Origin: Sphingobium sp.
Lineage (GTDB): Bacteria > Pseudomonadota > Alphaproteobacteria > Sphingomonadales > Sphingomonadaceae
Length of the DNA: 64,000 bases
Direction: 5' to 3'
NCBI RefSeq assembly: GCF_003248505.1
Contig: NZ_QFOA01000004.1
Span: 80,897-144,896 of the forward strand
In this document: one piece after another, positions 27,968 through 35,545 of the stretch
Position numbering within the stretch: position 1 is the stretch's first letter
Layout of the letters: every line of letters starts with the position of its first letter
Position numbers and translations under genes: made by a program
The notes under the pieces: model-generated
Seen by the model: only the letters and a program-made list of their open reading frames with translations
Databases searched by the model: none
What the model was told of the DNA's origin: nothing

Positions 27968-28033
27968 GCTGGTTTCCAAACTATTTCCGGGCTGCACGTT
28001 CGCGATGGGCGGAACGCGAGGCGGCTCGTTCCG

Positions 28034-28780
28034 TCAGCCACCGTAGCGTTCCGTCTTGATGATGGAGGCGTCCAGGCCGGCCAGCAGTGCGCCCTCGGTC
28101 GCGATGTTGACGAAGCCGTTCGAGCCGCAGACGAACACCTGGGTCGGCTTTCGGTGAAGCCGGGCCACAATTTCCTGGACCATCGCGCCGTCGATCCGGC
28201 GCCCGAAGTCCGATGCGCGGACCGGTTCCTCGCGCGTGATCGCCAGCGCCAGGACGAAGGCCGCATCGTTGATCTCGGTGGAATGAAGCTCTTCCGAAAA
28301 GAGGACGTCCTCGGCGGTTCGTGCGGACAGGAGCAGCGCTGTCGGCACGGCCGGCTTTAGCGCGTGGCGCTGTCGGATCATTGCCATCAACGGCGCGAGG
28401 CCGGAGCCGGCGCCGATCAGCAGCACTGCGTCCACGGCTGGTTCGGGCCACAGGAAATGACCGCCGAGCGGACCGCGGAGCTCGATTTCGTCGCCGATCG
28501 CCGCGACATCGTGAAAGAACGACGAGACCTCGCCATCCGGCAGGCGCTCGATGGCGAGTTCGATGATCGGGGACGAGGCTGCTGACGACGCGATCGAATA
28601 GCTGCGCATCGCGCTGTAGCCGTCGGGCGCGGTCAGCCGAACATCGACGTGCTGGCCAGCGATGTGCGCGAACGGTTTGCTCAACCGCAGGAAGAAGCTC
28701 TTGATGCTAGGCGTCTGCTGGACGATCTCTTCGATCACGCATGATTGCCACGACGCGAGCTGTGCGCCGCCCTCAGTCAT
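28034..28780 (-). CDS. FAD/NAD(P)-binding ferredoxin-reductase-like protein
   Basis: 248 residues from the ATG at 28780, which overlaps the molybdoenzyme stop by 8 bp. RSYSIAS is the FAD-binding R-x-Y-S motif, GPLGGHF and IGAGSGLAPLMAMIR the NAD(P)-binding loop, and VFVCGSNGFV the terminal CG-x motif of the FNR superfamily. No iron-sulfur domain is present. Translational coupling to the sulfite-oxidase-like gene makes it the probable electron donor (NAD(P)H to FAD to partner) for that enzyme or its cytochrome. Such pairs are known next to soluble MsrP/YedY-like enzymes. Confidence 0.9.
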   Translation of the reverse strand: MTEGGAQLASWQSCVIEEIVQQTPSIKSFFLRLSKPFAHIAGQHVDVRLTAPDGYSAMRSYSIASSAASSPIIELAIERLPDGEVSSFFHDVAAIGDEIELRGPLGGHFLWPEPAVDAVLLIGAGSGLAPLMAMIRQRHALKPAVPTALLLSARTAEDVLFSEELHSTEINDAAFVLALAITREEPVRASDFGRRIDGAMVQEIVARLHRKPTQVFVCGSNGFVNIATEGALLAGLDASIIKTERYGG

Positions 28781-29378
28781 TGGTGTATCGCTGCTCGCGC
28801 CAGGGATCGCCGTAGATGTGATAGCCGCGTAGCTCCCAGAAGCCCGCCTCGTCCCGCGTTGTGAACTGCAGCGCATTCACCCACTTGGCCGACTTCCAGA
28901 GGTAGAGGTGGGGAACCAGAAGGCGCGCCGGCCCGCCATGGTCGCGGGGAAGCGGCTTGCCCGCATAGGTGAGGGCGATCATCGCCTTGCCCGAGAGCAG
29001 GTCCGCGAGCGGCACGTTCGTCGAATACCCATCGTAGCTGTGCGCAAGGACGAAATCGGTGGGATGGTCGAGCCCAGCGTCTGCGAGGATGTCCTCGATG
29101 AGTACCCCCTCCCAGGCGGTATCGAGCTTGGACCAGGAGGTGACGCAGTGGATGTCCTTGGTCACCTTGGTCTTCGGGAGGGCGTTGAACTCGATCCAGT
29201 TCCACACCTTGACGGGCTTTGGGCCGATCTTGACCGTGAACTTCCAGTCGGCGGTTTCCACGTTCGGGGTCGGTCCGGCCGAGAGGACCGGGAAATTCTC
29301 GACGAGGTGCTGGCCTGGGGGGATGCGACCCGACTGGTCGCCGCCCGAGCCGCGGCCGGTGAATCCTCTTGTGACCAT
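28773..29378 (-). CDS. Sulfite-oxidase-like molybdopterin oxidoreductase
   Basis: 201 residues. The fold is that of the sulfite oxidase/YedY molybdopterin domain: the Mo-ligand Cys lies in DIHCVTSWSKLDTAWEG, and SYDGYSTNVPLADLL, DHGGPARLLVPHLYLWKSAKWV and the terminal GYHIYGDPW are conserved. No Tat or Sec signal is evident, so it is a cytoplasmic form. It forms a coupled pair with the flavin reductase. MsrP-type relatives reduce methionine sulfoxide, which would match the three MsrA and one MsrB genes here, but the true substrate is not known. The promoter 175-230 bp upstream carries operator copy E. Confidence 0.9.
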   Translation of the reverse strand: MVTRGFTGRGSGGDQSGRIPPGQHLVENFPVLSAGPTPNVETADWKFTVKIGPKPVKVWNWIEFNALPKTKVTKDIHCVTSWSKLDTAWEGVLIEDILADAGLDHPTDFVLAHSYDGYSTNVPLADLLSGKAMIALTYAGKPLPRDHGGPARLLVPHLYLWKSAKWVNALQFTTRDEAGFWELRGYHIYGDPWREQRYTND

Positions 29379-29552
29379 GGCTAATCCCCTTGCTTGGCAC
29401 GACAGACCGGAACCGGCTTTAGCTCAGGATCTCGTGCGAGATCTTTGCCGGCGCAATTGCCGATCGGATCGTCGACTGGAACTTAAAAGGCCACACGCTC
29501 AATCAGAATAGCTATGATCTCGCACACCATGAAACGTGATGACTCCACGTCG

Positions 29553-29607
29553 ACTATAGCGCCAGGCTTGTCTGATTTCCCAATACCCCGTCGCTATAGT
29601 TTTTATA
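29553..29607 (-). promoter_or_regulatory. Shared stress operator/promoter, copy E (molybdoenzyme operon)
   Basis: On the minus strand: TATAAAAACTAT (29596-29607), 10 bp, TATTGG (-35), and TATAGT as -10 at 29553-29558, 19 bp from the -35. It matches copies A-D in every element and lies about 175 bp upstream of the sulfite-oxidase-like gene. Confidence 0.8.
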
Positions 29608-29845
29608 GCTTGGGAACAGTGCTGCAGGGGCATCTTCCTCATCCCAGCCCGTCGAAGGAGGCAAGGTGCGCGCACGCCGACTGCCAATCGCTGGAACCGC
29701 CGGCCAAAGGGGGAAGGGGTCTTCGGAACGCTTTGCGAGATGCCCGCTGATGGCCGGCTTTGCCCGGCTTCAATCCTGGAGGCTGCTGCCTGCATCGCTC
29801 TACCCCGTCGTTAGTGCGATCCCCGAACCTAACGGCGACTAAGGG

Positions 29846-29857
29846 TATGGAAACTAT
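29846..29857 (+). promoter_or_regulatory. Shared stress operator, copy D, upstream part (split by the insertion sequence)
   Basis: TATGGAAACTAT, identical to copies A and C. Removing the insertion sequence and one target duplicate restores a 10-bp spacer (GTTTCGTCGC) to TATTGG at 31069, exactly the spacing of the intact copies. Confidence 0.85.
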
Positions 29858-29862
29858 GTTTC

Positions 29863-29866
29863 GTCG
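29863..29866. repeat. Target-site duplication, left copy
   Basis: GTCG directly before the left inverted repeat of the insertion sequence; the same GTCG follows the right end at 31064-31067. Four-bp duplications are typical of the IS407 group of IS3. Confidence 0.85.
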
Positions 29867-29883
29867 TGACCTGCTCCCCATTT

Positions 29884-30714
29884 TCAGGCCGTTGATAACT
29901 TAGCTTCGGTGTCCATATGCCCTTGGCGGGGGCGGTTCGTAAACTCGGCGGGTGCCAACCCGCCAAGACTGCTATGCGGACGCACGGTATTGTAGTCCGT
30001 CCGCCATGCCTCGATGATCCGTCTCGCTACAGCCAGCGATGGGAACAGGTGCTCGTTCAAGCACTCGTCGCGCAAGCGACCATTGAACGATTCCACAAAG
30101 CCGTTTTGCTGCGGCTTGCCCGGCGCGATGTAATGCCACTCGACCCCGGTGTCCTGGCACCACGCCAGCACCGCGTGACTGGTCAGCTCGGTCCCGTTGT
30201 CGCTGACCACTATGCATGGCAGCCCGCGACGTTCGGCGATGGCGCTCAACTCGCGAACGACCCGCCGACCGGACAGCGAGGTATCGATGATGCAGGCCAG
30301 GCACTCCCGGCTGTAATCGTCGATCACATTGAGCATGCGGAACCGCCGGCCGCAGGCCAACGAGTCCGATACGAAGTCGAGCGACCAGCGCTGGTTGGGT
30401 TCTTGCGGGATCGCCATCGGCGCTCGCGTTCCCAGCGCGCGCTTCCGGCCGCCACGCTTGCGCACCGTCAGCCGTTCCTCGCGATACAGCCGATAGACCT
30501 TCTTCAGGTTCATGCCTTTCCCCTCACGCTTGAGCAGGATCGCCAGTCGCCGATAGCCGAACCGACGGCGCTCGTTCGCGATCTCACGCATCCGAACGCG
30601 GACAACATCGTCCTGCCCGCGAAGCGGCTCATATTGCCATGCCGACCGGTTGACCCCGACCAGCCTGCAGGCGCGACGCTCGGAGAAGCCGTGATCGGCC
30701 ATCAGCTTCTCCAC
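29884..30714 (-). CDS. IS3-family transposase OrfB (DDE integrase)
   Basis: 276 residues from the first ATG, but normally made as a fusion with OrfA. An HTH_21-like region precedes the integrase core; the catalytic triad is visible as WSLDFVSD (Asp), VSDNGTELTS (Asp) and GFVESFNGRLRDECLN (Glu), with the terminal PHSSLGGLAPAEF of IS3 transposases. It catalyses excision as a circle and insertion. The open frame continues upstream of the ATG to the orfA overlap, consistent with programmed frameshifting. Confidence 0.95.
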   Translation of the reverse strand: MEKLMADHGFSERRACRLVGVNRSAWQYEPLRGQDDVVRVRMREIANERRRFGYRRLAILLKREGKGMNLKKVYRLYREERLTVRKRGGRKRALGTRAPMAIPQEPNQRWSLDFVSDSLACGRRFRMLNVIDDYSRECLACIIDTSLSGRRVVRELSAIAERRGLPCIVVSDNGTELTSHAVLAWCQDTGVEWHYIAPGKPQQNGFVESFNGRLRDECLNEHLFPSLAVARRIIEAWRTDYNTVRPHSSLGGLAPAEFTNRPRQGHMDTEAKLSTA

Positions 30715-30740
30715 CGCAGCGTAGCGCTCCGCAGACCGGG

Positions 30741-31004
30741 TCAGTTTTTTCCCAGCAGATCCTTCAGCGCCGACACGTCGAGCATCGACTCCGCCAGCAG
30801 CTTCTTCAGCCGTCGGTTCTCATCCTCGAGCGCTCGCAACCGCGCAGCGTCGGACACCGTCAGCCCGCCGTACTTCGACTTCCAGTTGTAGAAGGTCGCA
30901 TCGCTGATCCCGTGCTTTCGGCAAAGGTCCGGCGTCTTCACGCCAGCCTCATGCTCCCGCAGCACCCCAATGATCTGATCCTCGGTAAATCGGCTTCGCC
31001 GCAT
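30741..31004 (-). CDS. IS3-family transposase OrfA (helix-turn-helix)
   Basis: 87 residues: RFTEDQIIGVLREHEAGVKTPDLCRKHGIS is the helix-turn-helix, followed by a leucine-zipper-like stretch (LRALEDENRRLKKLLAE) and the ending ALKDLLGKN. This is the IS407-group OrfA layout. AAAAAAC at 30744-30750, directly before the stop, is a classical -1 slippery heptamer that lets ribosomes read through into orfB as LLGKKLTRS. Confidence 0.93.
   Translation of the reverse strand: MRRSRFTEDQIIGVLREHEAGVKTPDLCRKHGISDATFYNWKSKYGGLTVSDAARLRALEDENRRLKKLLAESMLDVSALKDLLGKN
30744..30750 (-). promoter_or_regulatory. Programmed -1 frameshift site of the transposase
   Basis: AAAAAAC on the minus strand, three bases before the orfA stop; slipping by -1 joins orfA to the open orfB frame. 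Matches the known expression mode of IS3 elements. Confidence 0.75.
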
Positions 31005-31063
31005 CGCTCGTCTCCATCTGACGAGCTAACTTACCAATGGCATGAATTCTGGGGAGCAGGTCA

Positions 31064-31067
31064 GTCG
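31064..31067. repeat. Target-site duplication, right copy
   Basis: GTCG immediately after the right terminal repeat, matching the left copy at 29863-29866. Confidence 0.85.
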
Positions 31068-31068
31068 C

Positions 31069-31100
31069 TATTGGAAATACTGCACCCGTATCTTCATAGT
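31069..31100 (+). promoter_or_regulatory. Shared stress promoter, copy D, downstream part
   Basis: TATTGG (-35 element) and, 18 bp later, CATAGT (-10, 31095-31100). It and about 90 bp beyond are clearly similar to copy C at 39933-40027, including CGATCCGAGCGATC in the leader of both. The upstream regulator site is now 1.2 kb away. Confidence 0.8.
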
Positions 31101-31193
31101 CCGGGGCGAGAAACCTCTGAATAAAGAATGCATGCCGGAAGAATTTTCGATCCGAGCGATCGAGAGTTCGGAGTGCTGCAGCTGGAGACGCTG

Positions 31194-32207
31194 ATGAAAG
31201 CCGTTGGTTACAAGGTTCCAGGACCAATCACCGAGGATGCCGCGCTGGTCGATATCGATCTTCCCCGGCCTGTCCCTGCGGGGCTCGATATCCTCGTTGA
31301 GGTGAAGGCCGTCTCGGTCAACCCGGTGGATTACAAAGTCCGCGGCAGCACGCCCCCCGCCAATGGCGAGTGGAAGGTGATCGGGTGGGATGCCGCCGGG
31401 ATCGTGCGCGGGGTCGGCCCCGAAGTGACGCAGTTCGTGGAAGGCGACGAGGTCTACTATGCCGGATCGCTCATAAGGCCCGGCACGAATGCGGAGTTCC
31501 ATCTCGTCGACGCCCGGATCGTCGGTCGCAAGCCGGCGTCGCTCGACTGGGCGGAGGCGGCGGCGCTGCCGCTCACTACGTTGACGGCCTGGGAAGCGAT
31601 GTTCGATCGCCTGGACGTGACGAAGCCCGTCCCCGGTGCGGCGGCGGCGATCCTCATCATCGGTGGCGCGGGCGGGGTCGGGTCGATCGCCATCCAGATC
31701 GCGCGACAGCGCACGGATCTCACCGTCATCTCCACCGCCTCCCGGCCCGAAACGGAGGAGTGGGTGAGGGGACTCGGCGCTCACCACGTCCTTGACCATT
31801 CCCGGCCGCTCGCGCCACAGATTGCCGAGCTCGGGATCGGCGCTCCCGCCTTCGTGTTCTCGACCACGCATACCGAGCAGCATGCCGCCGACATCGCCGA
31901 GCTGATCGCCCCGCAAGGACGGTTCGCGTTCATCGACGATCCCAAGGCACTCGACGTCATGCTGTTCAAGCGAAAGGCGGTGTCGATCCACCACGAGCTG
32001 ATGTTCACACGGTCGCTCTACGGCACGCCCGACATGGATGAGCAGGGCAAGATCCTCGATGCGCTGGCGGTGCTGGTCGACGCTGGCAAGATCCGCACGA
32101 CGCTGACCAAGCGACTCTCGCCGATCAATGCCGCCAATCTGAAGACGGTGCATGCGCTGATCGAAAGTGGGGCGGCCAAGGGCAAGATCGTCCTCGAAGG
32201 CTTCTGA
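31194..32207 (+). CDS. Zinc-type alcohol dehydrogenase-like / NADPH:quinone oxidoreductase
   Basis: 337 residues from the ATG at 31194 (GGAG just upstream). MDR-superfamily text: KAVSVNPVDYKVRGS, GWDAAGIVRGVG, LPLTTLTAWEAMFDR and the NADPH-binding IIGGAGGVGSIAIQIARQ. The zinc ligands of true alcohol dehydrogenases are not evident, so it fits the quinone or enone reductase branch that removes electrophiles. It was controlled by operator copy D until the insertion sequence separated the activator site from the core promoter. The next genes (HbpS-like, DUF1330, DUF2218) follow in the same direction. Confidence 0.9.
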   Translation: MKAVGYKVPGPITEDAALVDIDLPRPVPAGLDILVEVKAVSVNPVDYKVRGSTPPANGEWKVIGWDAAGIVRGVGPEVTQFVEGDEVYYAGSLIRPGTNAEFHLVDARIVGRKPASLDWAEAAALPLTTLTAWEAMFDRLDVTKPVPGAAAAILIIGGAGGVGSIAIQIARQRTDLTVISTASRPETEEWVRGLGAHHVLDHSRPLAPQIAELGIGAPAFVFSTTHTEQHAADIAELIAPQGRFAFIDDPKALDVMLFKRKAVSIHHELMFTRSLYGTPDMDEQGKILDALAVLVDAGKIRTTLTKRLSPINAANLKTVHALIESGAAKGKIVLEGF

Positions 32208-32283
32208 CGGCTGCCACCGCCAAACATCTATCCCCGACCTCAAGTATGCCGGACCGATCACGCCTCCGGCGAAGGAAAATCCC

Positions 32284-32715
32284 ATGAGCAAATCCATTGC
32301 CACCGCCTCGATCAACCGCGAAACCGCGGTCGCCCTTATCGACGCGGCGATCGCCGCGGCCCGTGCGATCGGCATCCCGGCCGCCGTCGCCGTCGTCGAC
32401 GCCACCGGTAACCTGCGCGCGTTCGAGCGCACCGACGATGCGCCGTTTCTGACGGTCGATGTCGCCATCGACAAGGCCTGGAGTTCAGCCTCGTTCGGGT
32501 TCCCGACCCATGTCTGGAACGACTATGTAAGCAACGATCCGAAAGTGGCGCCGCTGGCCTATCGCCCCAGGATGGTTGCTGTCGGCGGCGGCTATCCGAT
32601 CCTGGAGGACGGCAAGTTGATCGGCGGGATCGGCATCTCCGGCGGCAACTATCAGCAGGATCAGGATGCCTGCGTCGAGGCGCTTCAGAAAATCGGCTTT
32701 GAGCTGCCAGCCTGA
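32284..32715 (+). CDS. GlcG/HbpS-family heme-binding-type protein
   Basis: 143 residues from the ATG at 32284 (AAGGAAA upstream). IDAAIAAARAIGIPAAVAVVDATGNLRAFERTD, DKAWSSASFG, and GGGYPILEDGKLIGGIGISGG are the conserved pieces of the GlcG/HbpS (formerly DUF336) family. HbpS is a redox-sensing heme-binding protein in actinomycetes; other members sit in glycolate or propanediol operons. Here it follows the quinone dehydrogenase by 76 bp and likely shares its transcript. Heme binding has not been checked and the precise role is unknown. Confidence 0.88.
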   Translation: MSKSIATASINRETAVALIDAAIAAARAIGIPAAVAVVDATGNLRAFERTDDAPFLTVDVAIDKAWSSASFGFPTHVWNDYVSNDPKVAPLAYRPRMVAVGGGYPILEDGKLIGGIGISGGNYQQDQDACVEALQKIGFELPA

Positions 32716-32776
32716 CGACTATCAGGCCATCGCCGGCGCGATGGCCTGCGAATCCAACCTTGTGAAAGATCATGTC

Positions 32777-33067
32777 ATGGAAGCGTTCGTCGTCTTCACG
32801 CGGGAGGAAACCACCGATCCGCACGAACTCGCAACATATTCCGCGGGCGTCGGCCCATCGTTCGACGGCCACGACGTAACCTTTCTGGCCGCCTATGGCG
32901 CTATGGAGCAATTGGAGGGGCCGCCCATCGAGGGGGCCGTCATCTTGCGGTTTCCGACGATGCAGGCCGCCCATGATTGGTATCATAGCCCCGCCTACCA
33001 GACGATCGCCGCGCATCGCTTTGCCGGTTCCCGCTACCGCGGATTCATCGTTGAGGGGCGGAAGTAA
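32777..33067 (+). CDS. DUF1330 family protein
   Basis: 96 residues from the ATG at 32777. AFVVFTREETTDPHELATYSAGV, FLAAYGAMEQLEGPPIEGAVILRFPTMQAAHDWYHSPAYQ and AGSRYRGFIVEG match DUF1330, a small ferredoxin-like alpha/beta fold related to dimeric barrel proteins such as EthD and monooxygenases. No catalytic role is established. It lies 61 bp after the HbpS-like gene and reads the same way, probably within the same operon. Confidence 0.88.
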   Translation: MEAFVVFTREETTDPHELATYSAGVGPSFDGHDVTFLAAYGAMEQLEGPPIEGAVILRFPTMQAAHDWYHSPAYQTIAAHRFAGSRYRGFIVEGRK

Positions 33068-33136
33068 AACACCAGCAAATAACGTCGGCGCTGACCGCGA
33101 GGTATATGTCCAAGCACGAAAACCAGGAGTTTCTAG

Positions 33137-33427
33137 ATGATCGAGGCCGAGGCACGCATCGCTACGATCGAATCGAGTCGATACCTGACGAAACTCGCTG
33201 AGGCGTGGGTTCACACCTATCCGGTTCGGTATGACACGCTGACGGCCGAAATCCAGCTTCCGGGCGGCGAGCTCGTATTGACCGCAGACGGCGACAGCCT
33301 CTCCTTGAGGCTGGTGGGCACCGACCGCGAACGCTTCGATGCAACCAAGGAATCCGTCGCCAAGCACGTTGATCGCGTCGCAGAGCACGACACCGGGGTC
33401 CGATGCGTATGGCATGAAATATCATGA
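33137..33427 (+). CDS. DUF2218 family protein
   Basis: 96 residues. EARIATIESSRYLTKLAEAW, then PGGELVLTADGDSLSLRLVG and RFDATKESVAKHVDRVA, are typical of DUF2218, a small family often found next to siderophore, heme or redox genes; no biochemical function is known. It continues the direction of the preceding three genes, with 69 bp between, so it may still belong to the same transcript. The ATG has AGGAG nine bases upstream. Confidence 0.85.
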   Translation: MIEAEARIATIESSRYLTKLAEAWVHTYPVRYDTLTAEIQLPGGELVLTADGDSLSLRLVGTDRERFDATKESVAKHVDRVAEHDTGVRCVWHEIS

Positions 33428-33489
33428 TGGCGCCGGGGCGTCGCTGTATCGCGTCGGCATCGTATCAATCACGGATTTGAGCCTTGGGG

Positions 33490-34041
33490 ATGCGGGCTTT
33501 CATAGACTTCGAGGCCTCCTCGCTCGGCCGGCACGGCTATCCTATCGAGGTCGCCTGGGTCTTCGAGGACGGTGCCGCCGAGGCATTTCTGATCAGACCG
33601 ATCGATAAATGGACGGATTGGGACCCAACAGCACAGGCGATACATGGCATCTCTCGGGAGGAATTGTTGCAACACGGCGCCACGACCGAACACGTAGCAA
33701 ACAGGCTGGTGACAGCGCTCCAGGGGCATGAGGTCTTCGCAAGCGCCCCCTCATGGGACGGCAAATGGCTCAGTGCCCTATTGCGATCGGCAGGGCTGCC
33801 GCGTCACGCCGTTCGTTTGACCGATACAGATCTCGGTTTGTCAGAACTCGCGGAAGCGCTCCTCGCGCCGCATGTGCCCTCTTCGAGGATTCCCCGCGCG
33901 ATAAGGAAAATCCTTGCGGACGCGGCTGGACGCTTTGACGATCGCCCACCCGCACACCGCGCGCTGCAGGATGCTCAGCGCGAGCGCGAGCGTTGGCTTG
34001 CCGTTTCCGAACTGGCGCATGCGTTCGAAGCTAATCGATGA
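33490..34041 (+). CDS. DEDDh exonuclease-like (RNase T/DnaQ fold)
   Basis: 183 residues from the ATG at 33490. FIDFEASSLG carries the first D-x-E pair of DEDD exonucleases; SWDGKWL around 90 gives the second Asp region and PAHRALQDA the terminal H-x4-D of the DEDDh type. It is a 3'-5' exonuclease-like protein on RNA or DNA, of unknown substrate. It overlaps nothing and is followed 28 bp later by a small unknown gene. The start lacks a clear ribosome site beyond a GGGG. Confidence 0.82.
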   Translation: MRAFIDFEASSLGRHGYPIEVAWVFEDGAAEAFLIRPIDKWTDWDPTAQAIHGISREELLQHGATTEHVANRLVTALQGHEVFASAPSWDGKWLSALLRSAGLPRHAVRLTDTDLGLSELAEALLAPHVPSSRIPRAIRKILADAAGRFDDRPPAHRALQDAQRERERWLAVSELAHAFEANR

Positions 34042-34069
34042 GAGGCGAAAATCCGTGGAGAGGACAACG

Positions 34070-34384
34070 ATGATCGAGTGGCTGGATATTGCCAGTCTGC
34101 CTCGCGAGGTGTCGCTTGGCAGCAGCTTCTTATTCTGCACGTTCGCCCAGCATGTTTTTCACGTCACTCTGGTCCAGCGGGAGGGGCAACAGTTATGTTG
34201 GTCGATCGGTGGCCGGGAAACCCAAGCACAACTGCTCCTTGACCGCGAGATGGCCCTGGTCACGCACTTCGCGAGCCCGAATTTCCCACAACTGACTGAA
34301 GGTCAACTCGCAGCGGTCGCGATCCGGGTTGCCAACCTCGACGGCCGGGGGTTGGCATACCAGCACGACCGTTACGGTCGCTGA
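34070..34384 (+). CDS. Hypothetical protein
   Basis: 104 residues from the ATG at 34070, with GGAGAGGA about six bases upstream; the longer in-frame extension to 33914 overlaps the exonuclease gene. The sequence (MIEWLDIASLPREVSLGSSFLFCTFAQHVFHVTLV) has no recognised domain, signal peptide or membrane segment. It begins 28 bp after the exonuclease stop and may be co-transcribed. A hairpin follows at 34404. Confidence 0.6.
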   Translation: MIEWLDIASLPREVSLGSSFLFCTFAQHVFHVTLVQREGQQLCWSIGGRETQAQLLLDREMALVTHFASPNFPQLTEGQLAAVAIRVANLDGRGLAYQHDRYGR

Positions 34385-34403
34385 GCGAAGCCCTTCTCAC
34401 CCC

Positions 34404-34429
34404 GCCAGCATATTGTATCGCATGCTGGC
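34404..34429. repeat. 8-bp inverted repeat between genes
   Basis: GCCAGCAT and ATGCTGGC, exact reverse complements with a 10-nt loop, between the hypothetical gene and the thioredoxin-like gene, ending 17 bp before the latter's ATG. No T-run follows; it could be an operator, attenuator-like structure or weak terminator. Confidence 0.5.
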
Positions 34430-34446
34430 CACACTAGGTCACCGAT

Positions 34447-35388
34447 ATGCAAGACAACCTAGTTTCGTTTCGCGAGCATCATGAGCTCGGGGAAGTCGCG
34501 TGGTTGCGCGACTTTGAGCGCGGCCTCGTAGCCGCGTCCGATCAAGGCAAACCTATTCTCCTGTTATTTCAGGAGGTGCCGGGCTGTTCGACGTGCATAA
34601 ACTTTGGGCAGGATGTTCTCACCCATCCCTTGATGGTGGAATTGATTGCGGATCACTTCATCCCGGTGGCCATCTTCAACAACCATCCAGGCAAGGACGC
34701 CGAGATCCTACGGCGTTTTGGCGAGCCATCGTGGAACAACCCGGTGGTGCGCTTCCTCGGGCCCGACGGAGCCGAGCTCGTGCCCAAACTGGCCGATCGC
34801 TATGACGCGCTCGGACTGCACGAGAAGATTACCGCTGTTCTCGAAAGGCTCGGCAGCGACCTGCCCGGCTACTTCCGCTTGCTTGGGCGCGATCTGCTCG
34901 TTGAAAATAGCCTCGCTGAAAGCGCGGTCTACACCACACCATGTTTCTGGTCGGGCGAGACGAGCCTCGCCCAGCATCCAGCGATCGTGACGACCGAGGC
35001 AGGCTGGATTGACGGAGAGGAAGTGGTTCGGGTGGATTTCGACCCGCGCGTGGCCTCGCGCTCCAAGCTGAATAGCTATGCCAGGACTGAGGGGTTCAGT
35101 CCGCTCGAAGGCGCCCTGTTCAAGCTCGACGGCGAGCCCCAATTCTACCTGCGCAAGCATGCTGCCCGCCACCTGCCTCTGACACCGGCCCAACGCACGC
35201 AAATCAATCTGGCGGTGCCGTATCACACGCCCATCGCCGACCTGCTCAGCCCTCAACAAAATGCATGGCTAGCCGACCCTCGGTTGCAGGAAGCGAGTGC
35301 AGGCGACGCGTATCATCAGGACATTCGGCAGATTTGGCCCGCGCTCGCGGCGCAACTGGGTCTGATTGGAGTCACAACCCGAAAGTGA
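34447..35388 (+). CDS. Thioredoxin-fold protein with VPGC-x2-C motif
   Basis: 313 residues. ILLLFQEVPGCSTC with Cys47 and Cys50 at the end of a beta strand is a thioredoxin-type CxxC active site, and PLMVELIADHFIPVAIFNN continues the fold; the remaining 200 residues include CFWSGETSL and a long C-terminal region that I cannot assign. The VPG-Cys context recalls the VPGUxxT thioredoxin-like family, in which the first position is often selenocysteine; here it is cysteine. The MsrA-like CFWSGE text is interesting beside real MsrA genes. Probably a cytoplasmic thiol oxidoreductase; the partner is unknown. Confidence 0.75.
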   Translation: MQDNLVSFREHHELGEVAWLRDFERGLVAASDQGKPILLLFQEVPGCSTCINFGQDVLTHPLMVELIADHFIPVAIFNNHPGKDAEILRRFGEPSWNNPVVRFLGPDGAELVPKLADRYDALGLHEKITAVLERLGSDLPGYFRLLGRDLLVENSLAESAVYTTPCFWSGETSLAQHPAIVTTEAGWIDGEEVVRVDFDPRVASRSKLNSYARTEGFSPLEGALFKLDGEPQFYLRKHAARHLPLTPAQRTQINLAVPYHTPIADLLSPQQNAWLADPRLQEASAGDAYHQDIRQIWPALAAQLGLIGVTTRK

Positions 35389-35494
35389 ATTTTGCGGACG
35401 CTGGGAGCGAACGGATAGCGAACGACGACAATGGTAAGAAGCGGTCCAACCGCTTTCGGGGAGGAAGGGTCGATCGATACCATCGCGTGACGCG

Positions 35495-35535
35495 TCTGCC
35501 TTTCTCGAAAAGGATCGAGTTTTGAGAAAGGCAGA
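35495..35535. terminator. Hairpin between convergent genes, likely bidirectional terminator
   Basis: TCTGCCTTTCTC and GAGAAAGGCAGA are perfect 12-bp arms, extended by AAAA/TTTT after one bulged base. It lies between the stop codons of the thioredoxin-like gene (35388) and the oppositely directed reductase gene (35546), so it could end transcription from both sides. Confidence 0.75.
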
Positions 35536-35545
35536 GCCGGCCGTT

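Larger units (their letters stand above)
29379..29866. other. Regulatory gene-free stretch left of the insertion sequence
   Basis: No credible gene is seen in about 490 bp. It holds operator copy E for the molybdoenzyme operon (minus strand) and, at its right end, the upstream part of operator copy D (29846-29857) for the quinone dehydrogenase, cut from the rest of its promoter by the insertion sequence. About 170 bp of moderately structured sequence between the two shows nothing I can name. Confidence 0.7.
29867..31063 (-). mobile_element. IS3-family (IS407-group-like) insertion sequence, 1197 bp
   Basis: The ends are TGACCTGCTCCCC on the left and GGGGAGCAGGTCA on the right, perfect 13-bp inverted repeats, bordered by GTCG duplications. 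It carries orfA and orfB on the minus strand joined by an A6C slippery stretch. Both ends and both frames are intact, so it is probably active or recently active. It sits inside the 10-bp spacer of a stress operator, upstream of the quinone dehydrogenase. Confidence 0.95.

Noticed and set aside
27968..28033. AAACTAT upstream of the thiolase gene
   Set aside because: Faces the wrong way for the thiolase and lacks the spaced YATTGG and -10 elements.
31068..32474. 468-codon minus-strand frame over the quinone dehydrogenase
   Set aside because: Antisense shadow of a clear MDR enzyme; no ribosome site or domain.
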